From Ruminococcus sp. (GTDB taxonomy: Bacteria; Bacillota; Clostridia; Oscillospirales; Ruminococcaceae), in NCBI GenBank assembly GCA_017526445.1, contig JAFXRI010000071.1, positions 1 to 34,707 on the forward strand: a stretch of DNA of 34,707 nucleotides. Reading direction: 5' to 3'. Below the pieces are notes generated by a model. That model made no database searches, had not been told where the DNA came from, and worked only from the letters and a program-made list of their open reading frames with translations. The translations under genes were made by a program, and so were the position numbers. Shown here piece by piece: positions 16,279 through 25,157 of the stretch; positions within the stretch are counted from its first letter, which is position 1; each line of letters starts with the position of its first letter.

Positions 16279-16683
16279 ATGCTGCACGAAAAGTCCTGTG
16301 GAGCTATCGTGTACAGAAAGTACCATGGCAACACGGAGATATTGCTGATAAAGCATATCAACAGCGGGCATTGGTCATTCCCGAAAGGGCACGTCGAGGG
16401 GGACGAGACAGAAGTAGAAACTGCCAAACGTGAGATCCTCGAGGAGACGGGGATCGATGTTAATCTTGATCCTACTTTCCGAGAGACCGTTACATATTCA
16501 CCCCGTAAGGATACCGTCAAGGTCGTGGTGTATTTCATTGCGAGAGCGAAGAATACCGATTTCGTTCCTCAGGAGGATGAGATATCCGAGATCAAATGGG
16601 TTGAGATCGACCGCGCCGGACAGGTGCTTGCCTACGAGAACGACCGAAGCATAGTGAACAAGGCCAAGAAGTTCATAAATTAA
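16279..16683 (+). CDS. Bis(5'-nucleosyl)-tetraphosphatase-type Nudix hydrolase
   Basis: The 134-residue protein opens with EKSCGAIVYRK and has GHWSFPKGHVEGDE leading into the Nudix box, which ends REILEETGI. This pattern is that of asymmetric diadenosine tetraphosphate hydrolases, which clear Ap4A made by aminoacyl-tRNA synthetases. AGAAAGGA precedes the ATG. It has its own promoter and terminator. Assignment to Ap4A is by family resemblance; other dinucleoside polyphosphates or mRNA caps are possible substrates. Confidence 0.9.
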   Translation: MLHEKSCGAIVYRKYHGNTEILLIKHINSGHWSFPKGHVEGDETEVETAKREILEETGIDVNLDPTFRETVTYSPRKDTVKVVVYFIARAKNTDFVPQEDEISEIKWVEIDRAGQVLAYENDRSIVNKAKKFIN

Positions 16684-16693
16684 GTCCCGATAA

Positions 16694-16728
16694 GGGCGCT
16701 CTGCATTTTATTGTGGAGCGTCTTTTTT
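16694..16728 (+). terminator. Rho-independent terminator
   Basis: GGCGCTC (16695-16701) pairs with GAGCGTC (16716-16722, one G-U pair), followed by six T. It lies 10 bp after the Nudix gene. Confidence 0.85.
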
Positions 16729-16801
16729 CTTGTGTGCCGGGGGAAGGGCGTAAATGTCGAAAAATGCGGGATTTTTGGGTGCAAAATTATTGAAAATACC
16801 C

Positions 16802-16830
16802 TTGCAAAAATACTGCCTGTATGATATAAT
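16802..16830 (+). promoter_or_regulatory. Promoter of the surface acylation operon
   Basis: TTGCAA (16802-16807) and TATAAT (16825-16830), spacer 17 bp, with TG one base before the -10 box. No other clear promoter or terminator lies between here and 22845, so it may drive everything through rsmI. Confidence 0.82.
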
Positions 16831-16884
16831 AGCTATGTATGTTTGTTATGGTATGATATGCAGTCAAACAGGAAAGGACAGTGT

Positions 16885-17889
16885 ATGGAACGTAAAAAAA
16901 GCAAGGTCAAAAGGCGGTCAAAGACACTGCAGGGGATAATAGGCGTATTTTGCCTGGCAGCATTGGGATTTGTGGGAGTGTGGGCCTTCAACAATGCTAT
17001 GGAGGGCTTCAATGCTTCAAAGGCTGACCCCATATCCGCCGTGTCTCAGGTGACGAGCCGGAATGACTCAGCAGATACCGGCGCAGAGAATGCTTCGTCT
17101 CTGACGGATGACACGAGCGTTGTGCCCGATGAAAGCAAGAGTGAAGAGAGTAAGGCTGATGTGAGCGGGGATGGTTCGGAGGCAGAGTCCGAGGCCGGGA
17201 GCACTCCTGAGGAAACGGAAGACAGTTCCTCCGCTGCCGGCGAGGAAGACAGCTCTTCCGAAAGCGAGGCTGATGTTCCCGGAGATACGAACGCAGGCAA
17301 GTTCCCGACCGCCGCAGAGATAAAGGACGATTTCGCCGACGCCGTTTTTATAGGCAACTCGAGAACGGTGGGACTGGGTATGAACTGCGGCAAGCCGCTG
17401 GCTACCTTCTATGCTTCCACAGGCCTTAATGTGAATACGATCTGGGATTCTGCCACGATAACGCTGGATAACGGATCCTACGGCACTGTGTTCGATGCGC
17501 TGGCACAGAAACAGTTCAGCAGAGTGTATGTGATGTTCGGCATAAACGAGGTGGGCTGGCCCTACTGGGATTCTTTCCAGTCGCAGTATGAGGATGTAGT
17601 GAACAAGATCAAGGAGCTGCAGCCTGATGCCCGTGTATATATCCAGTCGGTGCTGCCGGTATCTTCGCTGGCAATAAACACAAATGCCGTGTTTACCACC
17701 GAGAATATCGACGGGCTCAACGAGTTCATCAAAAACGCAGCTGCGAATACAGGCTGCACCTATCTCGATGTGAACTCCGCTCTCAGGCAGGAGGACGGCT
17801 CGCTGCCTCTGGAGGCTTCGACGGACGGCATACACCTTATGAAGGATTACTGTATGGTATGGCTGAAATATCTTGCTGATAACAGCTGA
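16885..17889 (+). CDS. Membrane-anchored SGNH/GDSL-type hydrolase
   Basis: The 334-residue protein has a basic start (ERKKSKVKRRSK), one membrane helix at about residues 17-36, and an acidic Ser/Glu/Asp-rich linker (about 50-145) that should span the cell wall. The SGNH domain follows. Ser159 lies in FIGNSRT, with Asn for the usual Asp of GDS; Asn221 lies in FGINE; Asp314 and His317 form DGIH. Such enzymes add or remove acyl groups on glycans. The ATG at 16885 follows GGAAAGGACAG. As first gene of an operon with MBOAT and DHHW genes, it probably acts on the same surface polymer. Whether it is an esterase or a transferase cannot be read from sequence. Confidence 0.85.
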   Translation: MERKKSKVKRRSKTLQGIIGVFCLAALGFVGVWAFNNAMEGFNASKADPISAVSQVTSRNDSADTGAENASSLTDDTSVVPDESKSEESKADVSGDGSEAESEAGSTPEETEDSSSAAGEEDSSSESEADVPGDTNAGKFPTAAEIKDDFADAVFIGNSRTVGLGMNCGKPLATFYASTGLNVNTIWDSATITLDNGSYGTVFDALAQKQFSRVYVMFGINEVGWPYWDSFQSQYEDVVNKIKELQPDARVYIQSVLPVSSLAINTNAVFTTENIDGLNEFIKNAAANTGCTYLDVNSALRQEDGSLPLEASTDGIHLMKDYCMVWLKYLADNS

Positions 17890-17913
17890 TGACAAAAGAA
17901 AGGAAGAATAATT

Positions 17914-18429
17914 ATGAAGAAACAGTTTATCGCAGCAGCCGCTGCACTCGTACTTTGTGTGGGAGGTCTTGCCTCCTGCGGAGGATCGGACAGCTCGTCC
18001 AAGAGCGATGCTCCCGCAGCCAGCTCTGCTGCTGAGGCTCAGGCCGATGTCACAAAGGATGCGGCTGCAATCGCCGACAAGCTCAAGAGCGATGTTGTCT
18101 GGAAGGATCAGCTCAATGAGCTGGAGAGCGCTATGGTCGAGAAGATAATCGGCGTAAAGCCTGACCTCTATACCGCAGGGAAGGTATATATCGGTGCCGG
18201 CGGAGCCACCGCTGAGGAGATCGCTTGCTTCGAGGGCAAGGACGAGGCCGCTGCCGACAGCATTATGGAGGCTCTTAATAAGCGTATCGAGGCTCAGAAG
18301 AAGGCCTTCGAGAACTATGTTCCCGGTGAGCTGGACAAGCTGGGCTCGGCTGTTCTGGTAAAGCAGGGCAAGTATGTGTTTATGTGCATCTCTGATGAAA
18401 ACGACAAGGCAAAGGAAATAATCGGATAA
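17914..18429 (+). CDS. DUF4358 lipoprotein
   Basis: The 171-residue protein has a lipoprotein signal ending GGLASC at residue 22 or so, a Ser/Ala-rich stretch, then a DUF4358 domain (IADKLKSDVVW, YVFMCISDEN). No function is known for the domain. AAGGAAG precedes the ATG. It lies 24 bp after the SGNH gene and 17 bp before the MBOAT gene; DUF4358 proteins often travel with MBOAT genes in Clostridia, which suggests a helper role in acyl transfer at the membrane, an inference from context. Confidence 0.82.
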   Translation: MKKQFIAAAAALVLCVGGLASCGGSDSSSKSDAPAASSAAEAQADVTKDAAAIADKLKSDVVWKDQLNELESAMVEKIIGVKPDLYTAGKVYIGAGGATAEEIACFEGKDEAAADSIMEALNKRIEAQKKAFENYVPGELDKLGSAVLVKQGKYVFMCISDENDKAKEIIG

Positions 18430-18446
18430 GGGCGGATCGGTAATAA

Positions 18447-19859
18447 ATGCTTTTCAGTAGTACGACCTTTTTGTTCGCATTCCTGTCGCTTGTGCTGATA
18501 TGCTACTATGCAGTGCCGCGTATCGCGAAGAACGCGGTGCTGCTCGTATTCAGCCTTGTATTCTATGCGTGGGGCGAGCCCAAATATGTTTTCCTGATGC
18601 TCGGTTCGATCGTGGTGGCCTACATCACCGGTCTGCTGTGCGACAGGAACAAATACAAAAGTAAGCTGCCGCTTGTTTCGATGATCCTGGCGATCGTCTG
18701 GAACATGGGGCTTTTGCTGTTTTTTAAGTACACAAATTTCTTTATCACGAATGCGAACAATCTGTTCGATCTGAATATAACGCCCCTTGGCCTGACGCTG
18801 CCGATAGGCATTTCCTTCTACAGCTTCCAGACGCTTTCCTATGTTATCGACGTTTACAGGGGCGAGGTGAAGCCGCAGAGGAATTTCCTTAATCTGGCCA
18901 CATATGTCACACTTTTCCCACAGCTCATCGCCGGACCGATCGTGCGCTATCAGACTATCGAGGACCAGCTGGGCTCCCGCAAGGAGAGCTTAGACAAGTT
19001 CGCCCGCGGAGTAAAGCGGTTCGCTGTCGGCCTTGGCAAGAAGGTGATACTGGCCAATAACATCGGTGCGCTGTTTGAGGAGATCTCCTCGGCCGATCAG
19101 TCACAGCTGAGCGTGGCGGGGGTATGGCTGGGTATAATCGCCTATACGTTCCAGATATACTTCGACTTCTCGGGATACTCGGATATGGCTATCGGCCTGG
19201 GCAAGATGTTCGGCTTTGAGTTCCTGGAAAACTTCAATTATCCCTATGTCTCCGATTCGATCACCGAGTTCTGGAGAAGATGGCATATCTCCCTTTCGAC
19301 ATGGTTCCGCGACTATGTGTATATCCCGCTGGGCGGAAACCGCAAGGGCAAGGTGAGACAGTGCGTGAATATTATGCTGGTATGGTTCCTTACCGGATTC
19401 TGGCACGGTGCTAACTGGAACTTTATGATCTGGGGAGTGTATTTCGGCATTATACTGCTGTGTGAGAAGCTGTTCCTGCTCAGAGCGCTGGGTAAGCTGC
19501 CCAGGGTGATAAGACACATATACGCTCTGCTGCTGATAGTCATAGGGTGGGGGATATTCGCCTTTGAGGATACCGACAAACTGATCCGGAACTTCAAGAA
19601 TATGTTCGGCTTCGGCGGTCTGCCTCTGTGGAACGGAAAGAGCGACCTGTTCTGGCTGACACAGAATGTCATACTGCTCGTGATACTCGTTATCGCATCG
19701 GTGCCGCTCTTTAAAAAGCTGGGGGAGATGCTCCGGACAAAGTTCACCGTACCCTACGGATGCGTTGTGGAGCCGATATGTACGGCAGGGATACTGCTCA
19801 TCTCCACCGCATATCTTGCAAGCAACTCGTTCAATCCGTTCTTGTATTTCAGGTTCTGA
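18447..19859 (+). CDS. MBOAT family O-acyltransferase (AlgI/DltB-like)
   Basis: The 470-residue multi-pass membrane enzyme should pass acyl groups, usually acetyl, across the membrane to a surface polymer. The AlgI-like pattern is strong: YSFQTLSYVIDVYRGE, FPQLIAGPIVRY, YFDFSGYSDMAIGLGKMFG, and RRWHISLSTWFRDYVYIPLGG with His280. The catalytic MBOAT histidine is His320 in FWHGANWNF. Full length for the family. It is followed after 15 bp by the DHHW gene, the same pairing as AlgI with AlgJ/AlgX in alginate acetylation. The polymer acylated here is not identified. Confidence 0.93.
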   Translation: MLFSSTTFLFAFLSLVLICYYAVPRIAKNAVLLVFSLVFYAWGEPKYVFLMLGSIVVAYITGLLCDRNKYKSKLPLVSMILAIVWNMGLLLFFKYTNFFITNANNLFDLNITPLGLTLPIGISFYSFQTLSYVIDVYRGEVKPQRNFLNLATYVTLFPQLIAGPIVRYQTIEDQLGSRKESLDKFARGVKRFAVGLGKKVILANNIGALFEEISSADQSQLSVAGVWLGIIAYTFQIYFDFSGYSDMAIGLGKMFGFEFLENFNYPYVSDSITEFWRRWHISLSTWFRDYVYIPLGGNRKGKVRQCVNIMLVWFLTGFWHGANWNFMIWGVYFGIILLCEKLFLLRALGKLPRVIRHIYALLLIVIGWGIFAFEDTDKLIRNFKNMFGFGGLPLWNGKSDLFWLTQNVILLVILVIASVPLFKKLGEMLRTKFTVPYGCVVEPICTAGILLISTAYLASNSFNPFLYFRF

Positions 19860-19874
19860 GGAGGTGCGCTGAGT

Positions 19875-21020
19875 ATGGAAAAGAAGCATCGGCGCATCGC
19901 CGATATCATAATGGCAGCTGTTTTCGTGATCTTCGTGTTCGGGTTCGGGATAGCACTGCTGGTAAAGAACGACAGAGAGTTCTCGGAAATGGAGAACAGA
20001 AATCTTGCGAAAAAGCCGGAGCTAAGCTGGGATAACATAATGGAGGGCAAGTTCACCTCTGAACTGGAGAGTTATATCTCCGACCAGCTGTTCGCTAAGG
20101 ATGCACTCGTATCTGCAAAGACAGATCTTGACCGTCTGCTGGGCAAGACCTATATGAACGGGGTGTATCTGATAAAGGACAGCGACGGCAGGCTCAGGTA
20201 TGTGCAGAAATATACAGAAAACCGTGAACAGCTGGCGGCGAATGCGGCAAGCCTCAACGAGTTCGCTGAAAAAGTGAATGTGCCTGTTGACTTCATGCTG
20301 GTGCCGAATGTTTCAGCGTATATGCTGGATAAGCTCCCTGCGGGCGCCGACTGCGATGACCAGAGCGAGAGCCTTGACTATGTGAAGACGCTTGTGGGGG
20401 ATAAGATAAACTTCTACCCGATGCTGGACAAGGACGGTTTCTCGGAGAACCTGTACTTCCGCACCGATCATCACTGGAGCTTCAGGGGAGCACAGAAGGC
20501 TGTGGGCGATTACCTGGTCAAAAGCGGTCAGATCTCTGATGCCGGAAAGCTTGACATCCCCTTCGGAAAGACACACGAGGGCTTTCTGGGAACGCTCTAC
20601 TCCAAGGCGCCTTCCTCGTTTGCCGAGCCTGATGAATTTGAGTTCTGCACCGCAGAGGATGCGGCAGCAGAAGTTGAGTGGGTAAACGAGGGTAAAAAAT
20701 CGGACAGTATTATCGACAGCAGCTTTCTTGACAAGAAGGATAAGTATGCGGCGCTTTTCGGAGGCAACTTCGGCCAGGTCCGTATAAAGACCGGCCGCGA
20801 GGGTGGGAAGGTCCTCGTGCTGAAGGACAGCTATGCTAATGCAGCGATGCAGTTCTTGATGCAGCAGTACAGCGAGATCACGATGATCGACCTGCGGTAC
20901 TACCATATGCAGGAGAAGGACGTGTCAGAGCTGTGCAGCGAGTACGGGGTGGACAGAGTCATAATGCTCTATAACCTTGACTTCCTAAACGAGGACCGCA
21001 ACTTCGTGTGGCTGACCTGA
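19875..21020 (+). CDS. DHHW family protein (AlgJ/AlgX/DltD-like acylation partner)
   Basis: The 381-residue protein has one N-terminal membrane helix (about residues 10-30) and an extracellular domain. The family name motif is present as TDHHWSF, Asp198-His199-His200. A second block, LKDSYANAA, supplies the probable serine. Together they give the SGNH-like active site seen in AlgJ and AlgX, which finish transfer of acetyl groups to alginate. AGGAGGTG overlaps the MBOAT stop, so the two are translated in step. This is the last gene of the surface acylation set; dus follows after 22 bp. Confidence 0.9.
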   Translation: MEKKHRRIADIIMAAVFVIFVFGFGIALLVKNDREFSEMENRNLAKKPELSWDNIMEGKFTSELESYISDQLFAKDALVSAKTDLDRLLGKTYMNGVYLIKDSDGRLRYVQKYTENREQLAANAASLNEFAEKVNVPVDFMLVPNVSAYMLDKLPAGADCDDQSESLDYVKTLVGDKINFYPMLDKDGFSENLYFRTDHHWSFRGAQKAVGDYLVKSGQISDAGKLDIPFGKTHEGFLGTLYSKAPSSFAEPDEFEFCTAEDAAAEVEWVNEGKKSDSIIDSSFLDKKDKYAALFGGNFGQVRIKTGREGGKVLVLKDSYANAAMQFLMQQYSEITMIDLRYYHMQEKDVSELCSEYGVDRVIMLYNLDFLNEDRNFVWLT

Positions 21021-21042
21021 CGAATACGGAAATGAGCTTTGT

Positions 21043-22026
21043 ATGACAGACAGTATTAAGATCGGAAATGTGGATATCGAGCGCACTGCAGCGCTGGCTC
21101 CTATGGCATCGGTGGCTGACAGGGCTTACAGGCTGATGTGCAGAAGGTTCGGGGCAAGTTATCTTGTCAGCGAGATGATCTCGGCAAAGGGACTTGTTTA
21201 CGGGGACAAGAATACAGCAGAGCTTTGTACCGTCGATGACGGCGAGAGGCCGATGGCCTTGCAGCTGTTCGGTGAGGAGTCGGCATACGTCGGCAAAGCA
21301 GCATATCTTCTCGGTAAATACTCTCCGGATATAATCGACATAAATATGGGCTGTCCTGTACCCAAGATCGTAGGGAACGGCAGCGGCTCGGCACTGATGA
21401 AGGACCCGCTGCGGGCGGAGGAGATCGTCAGGGAGACTGTGAAAAACGCCTGCTGTCCGGTAACTGTGAAGATGCGCATAGGCTGGGACAGAGAGCATAT
21501 CAACGCTGTGGAATTTGCCAGACGCATCGAGCAGGCAGGGGCCTCAGCGATAACCGTTCACGGACGGACGAGAAATGAATTCTATTCAGGGACCGCTGAC
21601 TGGGAAACGATAGCGAAGGTCAAGCAGGCAGTGAGCGTGCCTGTTATCGGCAACGGCGATGTCAGCACAGCAGAGCAGTGCGAAAAGATGTACGAAGTGA
21701 CCGGATGCGATCTGGTCATGATAGGCCGCGGAAGCTATGGCAGGCCCTGGGTGTTTGAACAGGTCAGGCATTATCTCCGCACCGGAGAGATACTCCCCGA
21801 GCCGAAGGTCGAAGAAAAAATGCAGATAATGCTGGAGCATGCGGAGCTGGTATGCAGTTTCAAGGGCGAACGTCAGGGCATCAAGGAGATGCGCCACAAT
21901 TTCGCCTGGTACATAAAGGGACTGCATGGCGCGGCTAAGATGAGAGGACAGTCGGGAGAGCTTGAAACACTTGACGATCTGAGAGCTGCGGCGGAAAAGA
22001 TCGTCGCTGCAAACAGGGGTGAATGA
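21043..22026 (+). CDS. dusB: tRNA-dihydrouridine synthase (DusB type)
   Basis: The 327-residue flavoenzyme reduces specific uridines in the tRNA D-loop to dihydrouridine. The TIM barrel carries LAPMASVADRAYR, the catalytic cysteine in NMGCPVPKIV, NGSGSALMKDP, VKMRIGWD and the FMN phosphate loop GNGDV with GRGSYGRPW. Length is normal. The ribosome site is weak. The stop is separated from the rsmI start by one base, so the two RNA-modifying enzymes are coupled. Confidence 0.93.
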   Translation: MTDSIKIGNVDIERTAALAPMASVADRAYRLMCRRFGASYLVSEMISAKGLVYGDKNTAELCTVDDGERPMALQLFGEESAYVGKAAYLLGKYSPDIIDINMGCPVPKIVGNGSGSALMKDPLRAEEIVRETVKNACCPVTVKMRIGWDREHINAVEFARRIEQAGASAITVHGRTRNEFYSGTADWETIAKVKQAVSVPVIGNGDVSTAEQCEKMYEVTGCDLVMIGRGSYGRPWVFEQVRHYLRTGEILPEPKVEEKMQIMLEHAELVCSFKGERQGIKEMRHNFAWYIKGLHGAAKMRGQSGELETLDDLRAAAEKIVAANRGE

Positions 22027-22027
22027 A

Positions 22028-22858
22028 ATGGGCAAGCTGTACGTTGTGGGCACACCGATAGGAAACCTGGGGGATATGACCTACCGGGCGGTGGAAACAC
22101 TGAAAAGCGTGGACTTTATCTGTGCCGAGGACACACGGGTGAGTGCCGGACTGCTCAACCATTTTGAGATCAGAAAGCCACTTATCAGCTATCACGAACA
22201 CAATGCCCGTCAGGCTGGTGACGGTATATGCGAGCGGATCCTTGCGGGAGAGAATGCGGCGATAATCACCGATGCGGGTATGCCGTGCATTTCCGATCCC
22301 GGGGAGGATCTTGTGAAGCTCTGTGCGCTGAGAGGGATAGACGTGGAGGTTGTCCCGGGGCCGACGGCAGCGATGTCGGCCGTGGCGGTGAGCGGACTGT
22401 CCACAGCGAGATTTCAGTTTGAGGGCTTTCTGTCGGTAACAAAAAAGCAGAGGATGGAACGTCTGGCTCTTGTCAAGGACAGTACTGCAACGCTGATATT
22501 CTATGAGGCGCCCCATAAACTGCTGGCTACACTTGAGGATATGCTGGAGTTTTTTGGAGACAGACGTATCTCGCTGTGCAGGGAACTGACAAAGATTCAC
22601 GAGGAAGTGATCCGCACAACTCTTTCCGAGGCAGTTGAGTACTACCGCTCCAACAAGCCCAAGGGCGAATTTGTACTGGTCATTGAGGGTGCGGAGAAGA
22701 CTGCCGCAGCCGAGACCGTTGAGGAAGCTTTTGCTCAGGTAGAGGCACTGGTCGAAAAGGGTATGCGGGGAGCAGATGCCTGCAAGCAGATCGCAAAGGC
22801 TACGGGCTTTTCCAAAGGAGAATTGTATAGTATGCTCCTTGGCAAAAATACATTATAA
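22028..22858 (+). CDS. rsmI: 16S rRNA 2'-O-ribose C1402 methyltransferase
   Basis: The 276-residue methyltransferase modifies the ribose of C1402 in 16S rRNA, in the ribosomal P site. The tetrapyrrole-methylase fold motifs are VVGTPIGNLGDMTYRA, AEDTRVSAGLL, SYHEHN, IITDAGMPCISDPG and VPGPTAAMSA. The start at 22028 follows AGGGGTGA; the in-frame GTG at 22019 lies inside that ribosome site. Its stop codon TAA falls within the first palindrome of the paired-repeat region that precedes rimI. Confidence 0.95.
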   Translation: MGKLYVVGTPIGNLGDMTYRAVETLKSVDFICAEDTRVSAGLLNHFEIRKPLISYHEHNARQAGDGICERILAGENAAIITDAGMPCISDPGEDLVKLCALRGIDVEVVPGPTAAMSAVAVSGLSTARFQFEGFLSVTKKQRMERLALVKDSTATLIFYEAPHKLLATLEDMLEFFGDRRISLCRELTKIHEEVIRTTLSEAVEYYRSNKPKGEFVLVIEGAEKTAAAETVEEAFAQVEALVEKGMRGADACKQIAKATGFSKGELYSMLLGKNTL

Positions 22859-22897
22859 GGTATTAGGCTGAAATGAAAAATACCGTATATGGTATTT
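22846..22897. promoter_or_regulatory. Paired inverted repeats upstream of rimI
   Basis: Two copies of ATACM-N6-GGTAT: ATACATTATAAGGTAT (22848-22863) and ATACCGTATATGGTAT (22880-22895), centres 22855.5 and 22887.5, exactly 32 bp apart. The second is AAATACC...GGTATTT over 20 bp and ends 10 bp before the rimI ATG. The spacer differs from the other two pairs. Possible cooperative operator pair or tandem RNA hairpins. Confidence 0.8.
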
Positions 22898-22907
22898 GGT
22901 GATATTT

Positions 22908-23354
22908 ATGACTGTATTAAGAGATATGCAGCTCGCGGACTGTGCCGCTGTTGCTGAGATAGACAAGAGCTGTTTTTCGATACCGCTTTCAAAAGAGGGC
23001 TATGAACGGGAGTACACAAATCCCAACTCGACGACCATTGTTGCAGAGCGTGACGGCAGGATCATAGGCTTTGCAAATGTATGGAATATCTGCGGCGATG
23101 TGACTCTCAACAACATAGCTGTCATTGAGGAAGAGCGTTCAAACGGCGTAGGTTCGATGCTCCTGCGGGAAGTTCTTGCCAGATATGCGGGCTGTGATTT
23201 TGTCACGCTTGAGGTCAGGAGATCCAACGAGGGTGCGATAAAGCTCTACAAGAGCTTCGGCTTCAGACAGGTCGGGATCAGAAAGGATTTTTACGATCTG
23301 CCAAAAGAGGATGCTCTGCTGATGACTGTCTTTCTTGAAGACGCGCGGAGGTGA
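22908..23354 (+). CDS. rimI: Ribosomal-protein-alanine N-acetyltransferase-type GNAT
   Basis: The 148-residue GNAT enzyme would acetylate the N-terminal alanine of ribosomal protein S18 in the RimI family. It has NNIAVIEEERSNGVGSMLL (acetyl-CoA loop; the usual RGxG is SNGVG) and the late LEVRRSNEGAIKLYKSFGF block typical of RimI. I place the start at the ATG at 22908; a frame open from 22896 includes the palindrome. The ribosome site is poor (GGTGAT). In Firmicutes rimI often sits with tsaB, tsaE and tsaD; here tsaD is two genes on, while tsaB and tsaE are not in the window. Confidence 0.88.
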   Translation: MTVLRDMQLADCAAVAEIDKSCFSIPLSKEGYEREYTNPNSTTIVAERDGRIIGFANVWNICGDVTLNNIAVIEEERSNGVGSMLLREVLARYAGCDFVTLEVRRSNEGAIKLYKSFGFRQVGIRKDFYDLPKEDALLMTVFLEDARR

Positions 23355-23358
23355 GCAG

Positions 23359-24072
23359 ATGAAATACGATGACTTTACAGTCGAGAAGCTGCACGACGGG
23401 ATCGAGATCGTGATCTCCACCGAGCACCGCTTCGGAACAGATGCTTTTCTTTTAGCCGACTTTGCTGCACCGAGACACAAGGATACAGTATGTGACTTCT
23501 GCACCGGCAGCGGTATAATCGCGCTGCTGATGTACCAGAATTTTAAACCCAGGCACATAGATGCTGTCGAGATACAGGAGAAGGCTCACGAGCAGCTCAG
23601 GCTTTCCCTCGAAAGAACGGGAATCGACTGTATAACGCCTATACTCGGCGATCTGAAGTATTACCGCCCTGAAAAGGAGCTTGATCTTATCACCTGTAAT
23701 CCGCCCTACAAGATCAGCGGTACAGGAGCAAAAAATGAAACCGAGGCTGTTACGATAGCGAGACATGAAGAGCTTTGCACTATCAATGATGTGTGTGCTG
23801 CCGCCAAGCGCTCGCTCAGGTTCGGAGGAAGACTGTGCATCTGCAACCGCCCCGAGAGACTTTGTGATATAATGGTCGCTATGCGGTCAAACGGCATTGA
23901 GCCGAAACGGGTGAGATTTGTCAGCAAGGATCCGCAGTCTGCGCCCTGGCTCGTTCTTGTGGATGGACGAAAGGGAGGCAGCAGCTTCCTGAAAGTGGAG
24001 CCTCAGCTTTATACACAGAACCCTGACGGAAGTTTCACAGAAGAGATGCGAAAGATATACAGACAGATATGA
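23359..24072 (+). CDS. tRNA1(Val) A37 N6-methyltransferase-like (TrmN6/YfiC family)
   Basis: The 237-residue SAM-dependent enzyme has FGTDAFLLADF near the start, motif I DFCTGSGIIALL, the acidic VEIQE at the end of the second strand and the N6-adenine motif CNPPY. This is the TrmN6/YfiC pattern; members methylate A37 of tRNA1(Val) in E. coli, but clostridial members have not all been tested. GGAGGTGAG precedes the ATG, 4 bp after the rimI stop. It is co-transcribed with rimI and lies between two paired-repeat regions. Confidence 0.9.
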   Translation: MKYDDFTVEKLHDGIEIVISTEHRFGTDAFLLADFAAPRHKDTVCDFCTGSGIIALLMYQNFKPRHIDAVEIQEKAHEQLRLSLERTGIDCITPILGDLKYYRPEKELDLITCNPPYKISGTGAKNETEAVTIARHEELCTINDVCAAAKRSLRFGGRLCICNRPERLCDIMVAMRSNGIEPKRVRFVSKDPQSAPWLVLVDGRKGGSSFLKVEPQLYTQNPDGSFTEEMRKIYRQI

Positions 24073-24123
24073 TATACCATATACGGTATTTTGCATATGT
24101 GATAAATACCTCATATGGTATTT
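24072..24123. promoter_or_regulatory. Paired inverted repeats upstream of tsaD
   Basis: ATACCATATACGGTAT (24074-24089) and ATACCTCATATGGTAT (24106-24121), centres 24081.5 and 24113.5, again 32 bp apart. The first begins at the stop codon of the methyltransferase gene; the second ends directly before the tsaD ribosome site GGAGATGAG. Confidence 0.83.
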
Positions 24124-24135
24124 GGAGATGAGACT

Positions 24136-25152
24136 ATGAAGATACTTGCTATTGAGTCCTCCTGTGATGAGACAGCCTGTGCTGTCGTAGAGGACGGAGT
24201 GAATGTGCTTTCAAATATTGTTGCGACACAGATAGCCGAGCATCGGCTGTACGGCGGTGTTGTGCCGGAGATCGCTTCACGGAGACACGCTGAATCCATC
24301 AGCCAGGTCGTGAGCAAAGCCCTTGCTGATGCTTCCTGCACGCTCGATGACGTGGATGCCATAGCGGTGACATATGCCCCCGGTCTGATCGGGGCTCTGC
24401 TTGTGGGGATCAGCTTTGCAAAAGGGCTGGCGCTCTCTTCCGGCAAGCCGCTGATACCGGTGCATCACATCGCAGGTCACATCGCGGCGAATTATATTTC
24501 GCACCCGGACCTGGAGCCGCCGTATCTCTGTCTTGTTGTGAGCGGGGGACATTCCCATATCGTTGAGGTGCTTGACAGGACACGCTACCGTGTTGTGGGG
24601 AGAACTCACGACGATGCGGCGGGAGAGTGCTTTGACAAGGTCGCCAGAACGCTGGGGTATGAATATCCCGGAGGGAAATTCATAGACAAGGCCTCGAAGA
24701 TCGGAAACGCAAATGCCTTTAGATTTCCTCACCCGAAGGTGGACGGCTGCGAGTACGATTTCTCGTTCTCGGGACTGAAAACCGCAGTCATAAACCTTGT
24801 ACACAATTCGGTGCAGAAGGGGACCGAGCTTGTCAGAGAGGATGTAGCTGCATCCTTCCAGCGCACTGTCTGCGAGATTCTGGTGGGAAAGACTATGAAA
24901 GCTGCCGAGGATCTCGGATATAAAACTATCGCCCTCGCCGGAGGTGTCTCCGCCAACACGGGAGTGCGTGATGCTTTGCAGTCGGCCTGTGACGACAGAC
25001 GTCTGACACTGTATATGCCGGAGCTCAGATACTGCGGCGACAATGCAGCGATGATCGGCTGCCAGGGCTATTTCGATTATCTTGCCGGAAAACGTGCCGA
25101 TCAGTCGCTGAACGGCATTGCAACGCTTTCGTTGGAGAAGATCTCGGAGTGA
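24136..25152 (+). CDS. tsaD: tRNA N6-adenosine threonylcarbamoyltransferase
   Basis: The 338-residue ASKHA-fold enzyme transfers the threonylcarbamoyl group to A37 of ANN-decoding tRNAs, together with TsaB and TsaE. Motifs: IESSCDETACAVV, GGVVPEIASRRH, the iron-binding histidines in HHIAGHIAAN, VSGGHSHIVE, the phosphate loop GGVSANTGVR, and the late DNAAMIG. The start at 24136 follows GGAGATGAG; the ATG at 24115 lies inside the second palindrome. Full length for the family. Confidence 0.96.
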   Translation: MKILAIESSCDETACAVVEDGVNVLSNIVATQIAEHRLYGGVVPEIASRRHAESISQVVSKALADASCTLDDVDAIAVTYAPGLIGALLVGISFAKGLALSSGKPLIPVHHIAGHIAANYISHPDLEPPYLCLVVSGGHSHIVEVLDRTRYRVVGRTHDDAAGECFDKVARTLGYEYPGGKFIDKASKIGNANAFRFPHPKVDGCEYDFSFSGLKTAVINLVHNSVQKGTELVREDVAASFQRTVCEILVGKTMKAAEDLGYKTIALAGGVSANTGVRDALQSACDDRRLTLYMPELRYCGDNAAMIGCQGYFDYLAGKRADQSLNGIATLSLEKISE

Positions 25153-25157
25153 TATTT

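Noticed and set aside
14973..16538. 521-codon open frame on the minus strand
   Set aside because: Antisense to the metallophosphoesterase and Nudix genes, both with full catalytic motifs; no ribosome site or homology.
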